Origin: Alphaproteobacteria bacterium
Lineage (GTDB): Bacteria; Pseudomonadota; Alphaproteobacteria; UBA6615
DNA length: 6,016 nucleotides
Assembly: GCA_013003285.1 (NCBI GenBank)
Contig: JABDJY010000447.1
Location: 1 to 6,016 of the forward strand
Reading direction: 5' to 3'
Below are positions 6,005 through 6,016 of this stretch, one piece after another. Made by a program: the position numbers and the translations under genes. The notes beneath the pieces are model-generated. The model saw nothing but the letters and a program-made list of their open reading frames with translations, was not told the origin of the DNA and did no database searches. The number at the start of each line of letters is the position of its first letter. Position 1 is the first letter of the stretch.

Positions 6005-6016
6005 GCGGGTGTAGCT
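6005..6016 (+). tRNA. 5' end of a tRNA gene, cut by the window (possibly tRNA-Gly)
   Basis: The last 12 bases read GCGGGTG (7-base acceptor strand), TA (positions 8 and 9, U8 being near-universal) and GCT (start of the D stem). This is the normal opening of a bacterial tRNA and, from memory, resembles alphaproteobacterial glycine tRNAs. A well-spaced promoter sits just upstream. The anticodon and the rest lie outside the window, so both identity and existence are inferred from 12 bases plus context. Confidence 0.5.

Noticed and set aside
5940..6016. SAM-II riboswitch considered, since apaG often neighbours methionine genes in alphaproteobacteria
   Set aside because: The terminal TGTAGCT resembles part of that riboswitch, but the rest of its conserved core is absent. 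The tRNA reading, with promoter at the right spacing, explains the bases better.

Overview
The window is ordinary, gene-dense, GC-rich bacterial chromosome. It most resembles an alphaproteobacterium, possibly of the Rhodospirillales type. The reasons are the argF-hslO pair, the overall protein flavour and the codon use; this placement is inference, since no database search was possible.

Left block (1-1944, plus strand): the 3' end of argF (ornithine carbamoyltransferase) overlaps hslO (the redox chaperone Hsp33) by 8 bases. After a 64-base gap comes a gene for a small outer-membrane-type lipoprotein of unknown function. The three could form one transcription unit.

Middle and right block (1949-5827, minus strand): read in transcription order this is apaG, folE (GTP cyclohydrolase I), trkH (potassium channel subunit) and argE (acetylornithine deacetylase). 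A hairpin with a T-rich tail lies between apaG and folE and may separate them. folE and trkH are 93 bases apart. trkH and argE are only 5 bases apart and so very likely co-transcribed. The lipoprotein gene and argE converge with 4 bases between their stop codons, and a 16-base perfect palindrome lies just inside the end of argE.

Right edge (5828-6016): no protein gene. It holds a possible apaG promoter on the minus strand. On the plus strand there is a good sigma70-type promoter followed by 12 bases that read like the 5' end of a tRNA gene (acceptor strand GCGGGTG, then TA, then GCT), cut by the window end.

Functionally these are housekeeping genes: arginine synthesis (argF, argE), protein protection under oxidative stress (hslO), potassium uptake (trkH), folate/pterin synthesis (folE) and ApaG. 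I see no mobile element, CRISPR array, toxin-antitoxin pair or defence gene, and no convincing undescribed system. The least explained items are the lipoprotein and the structured right edge.
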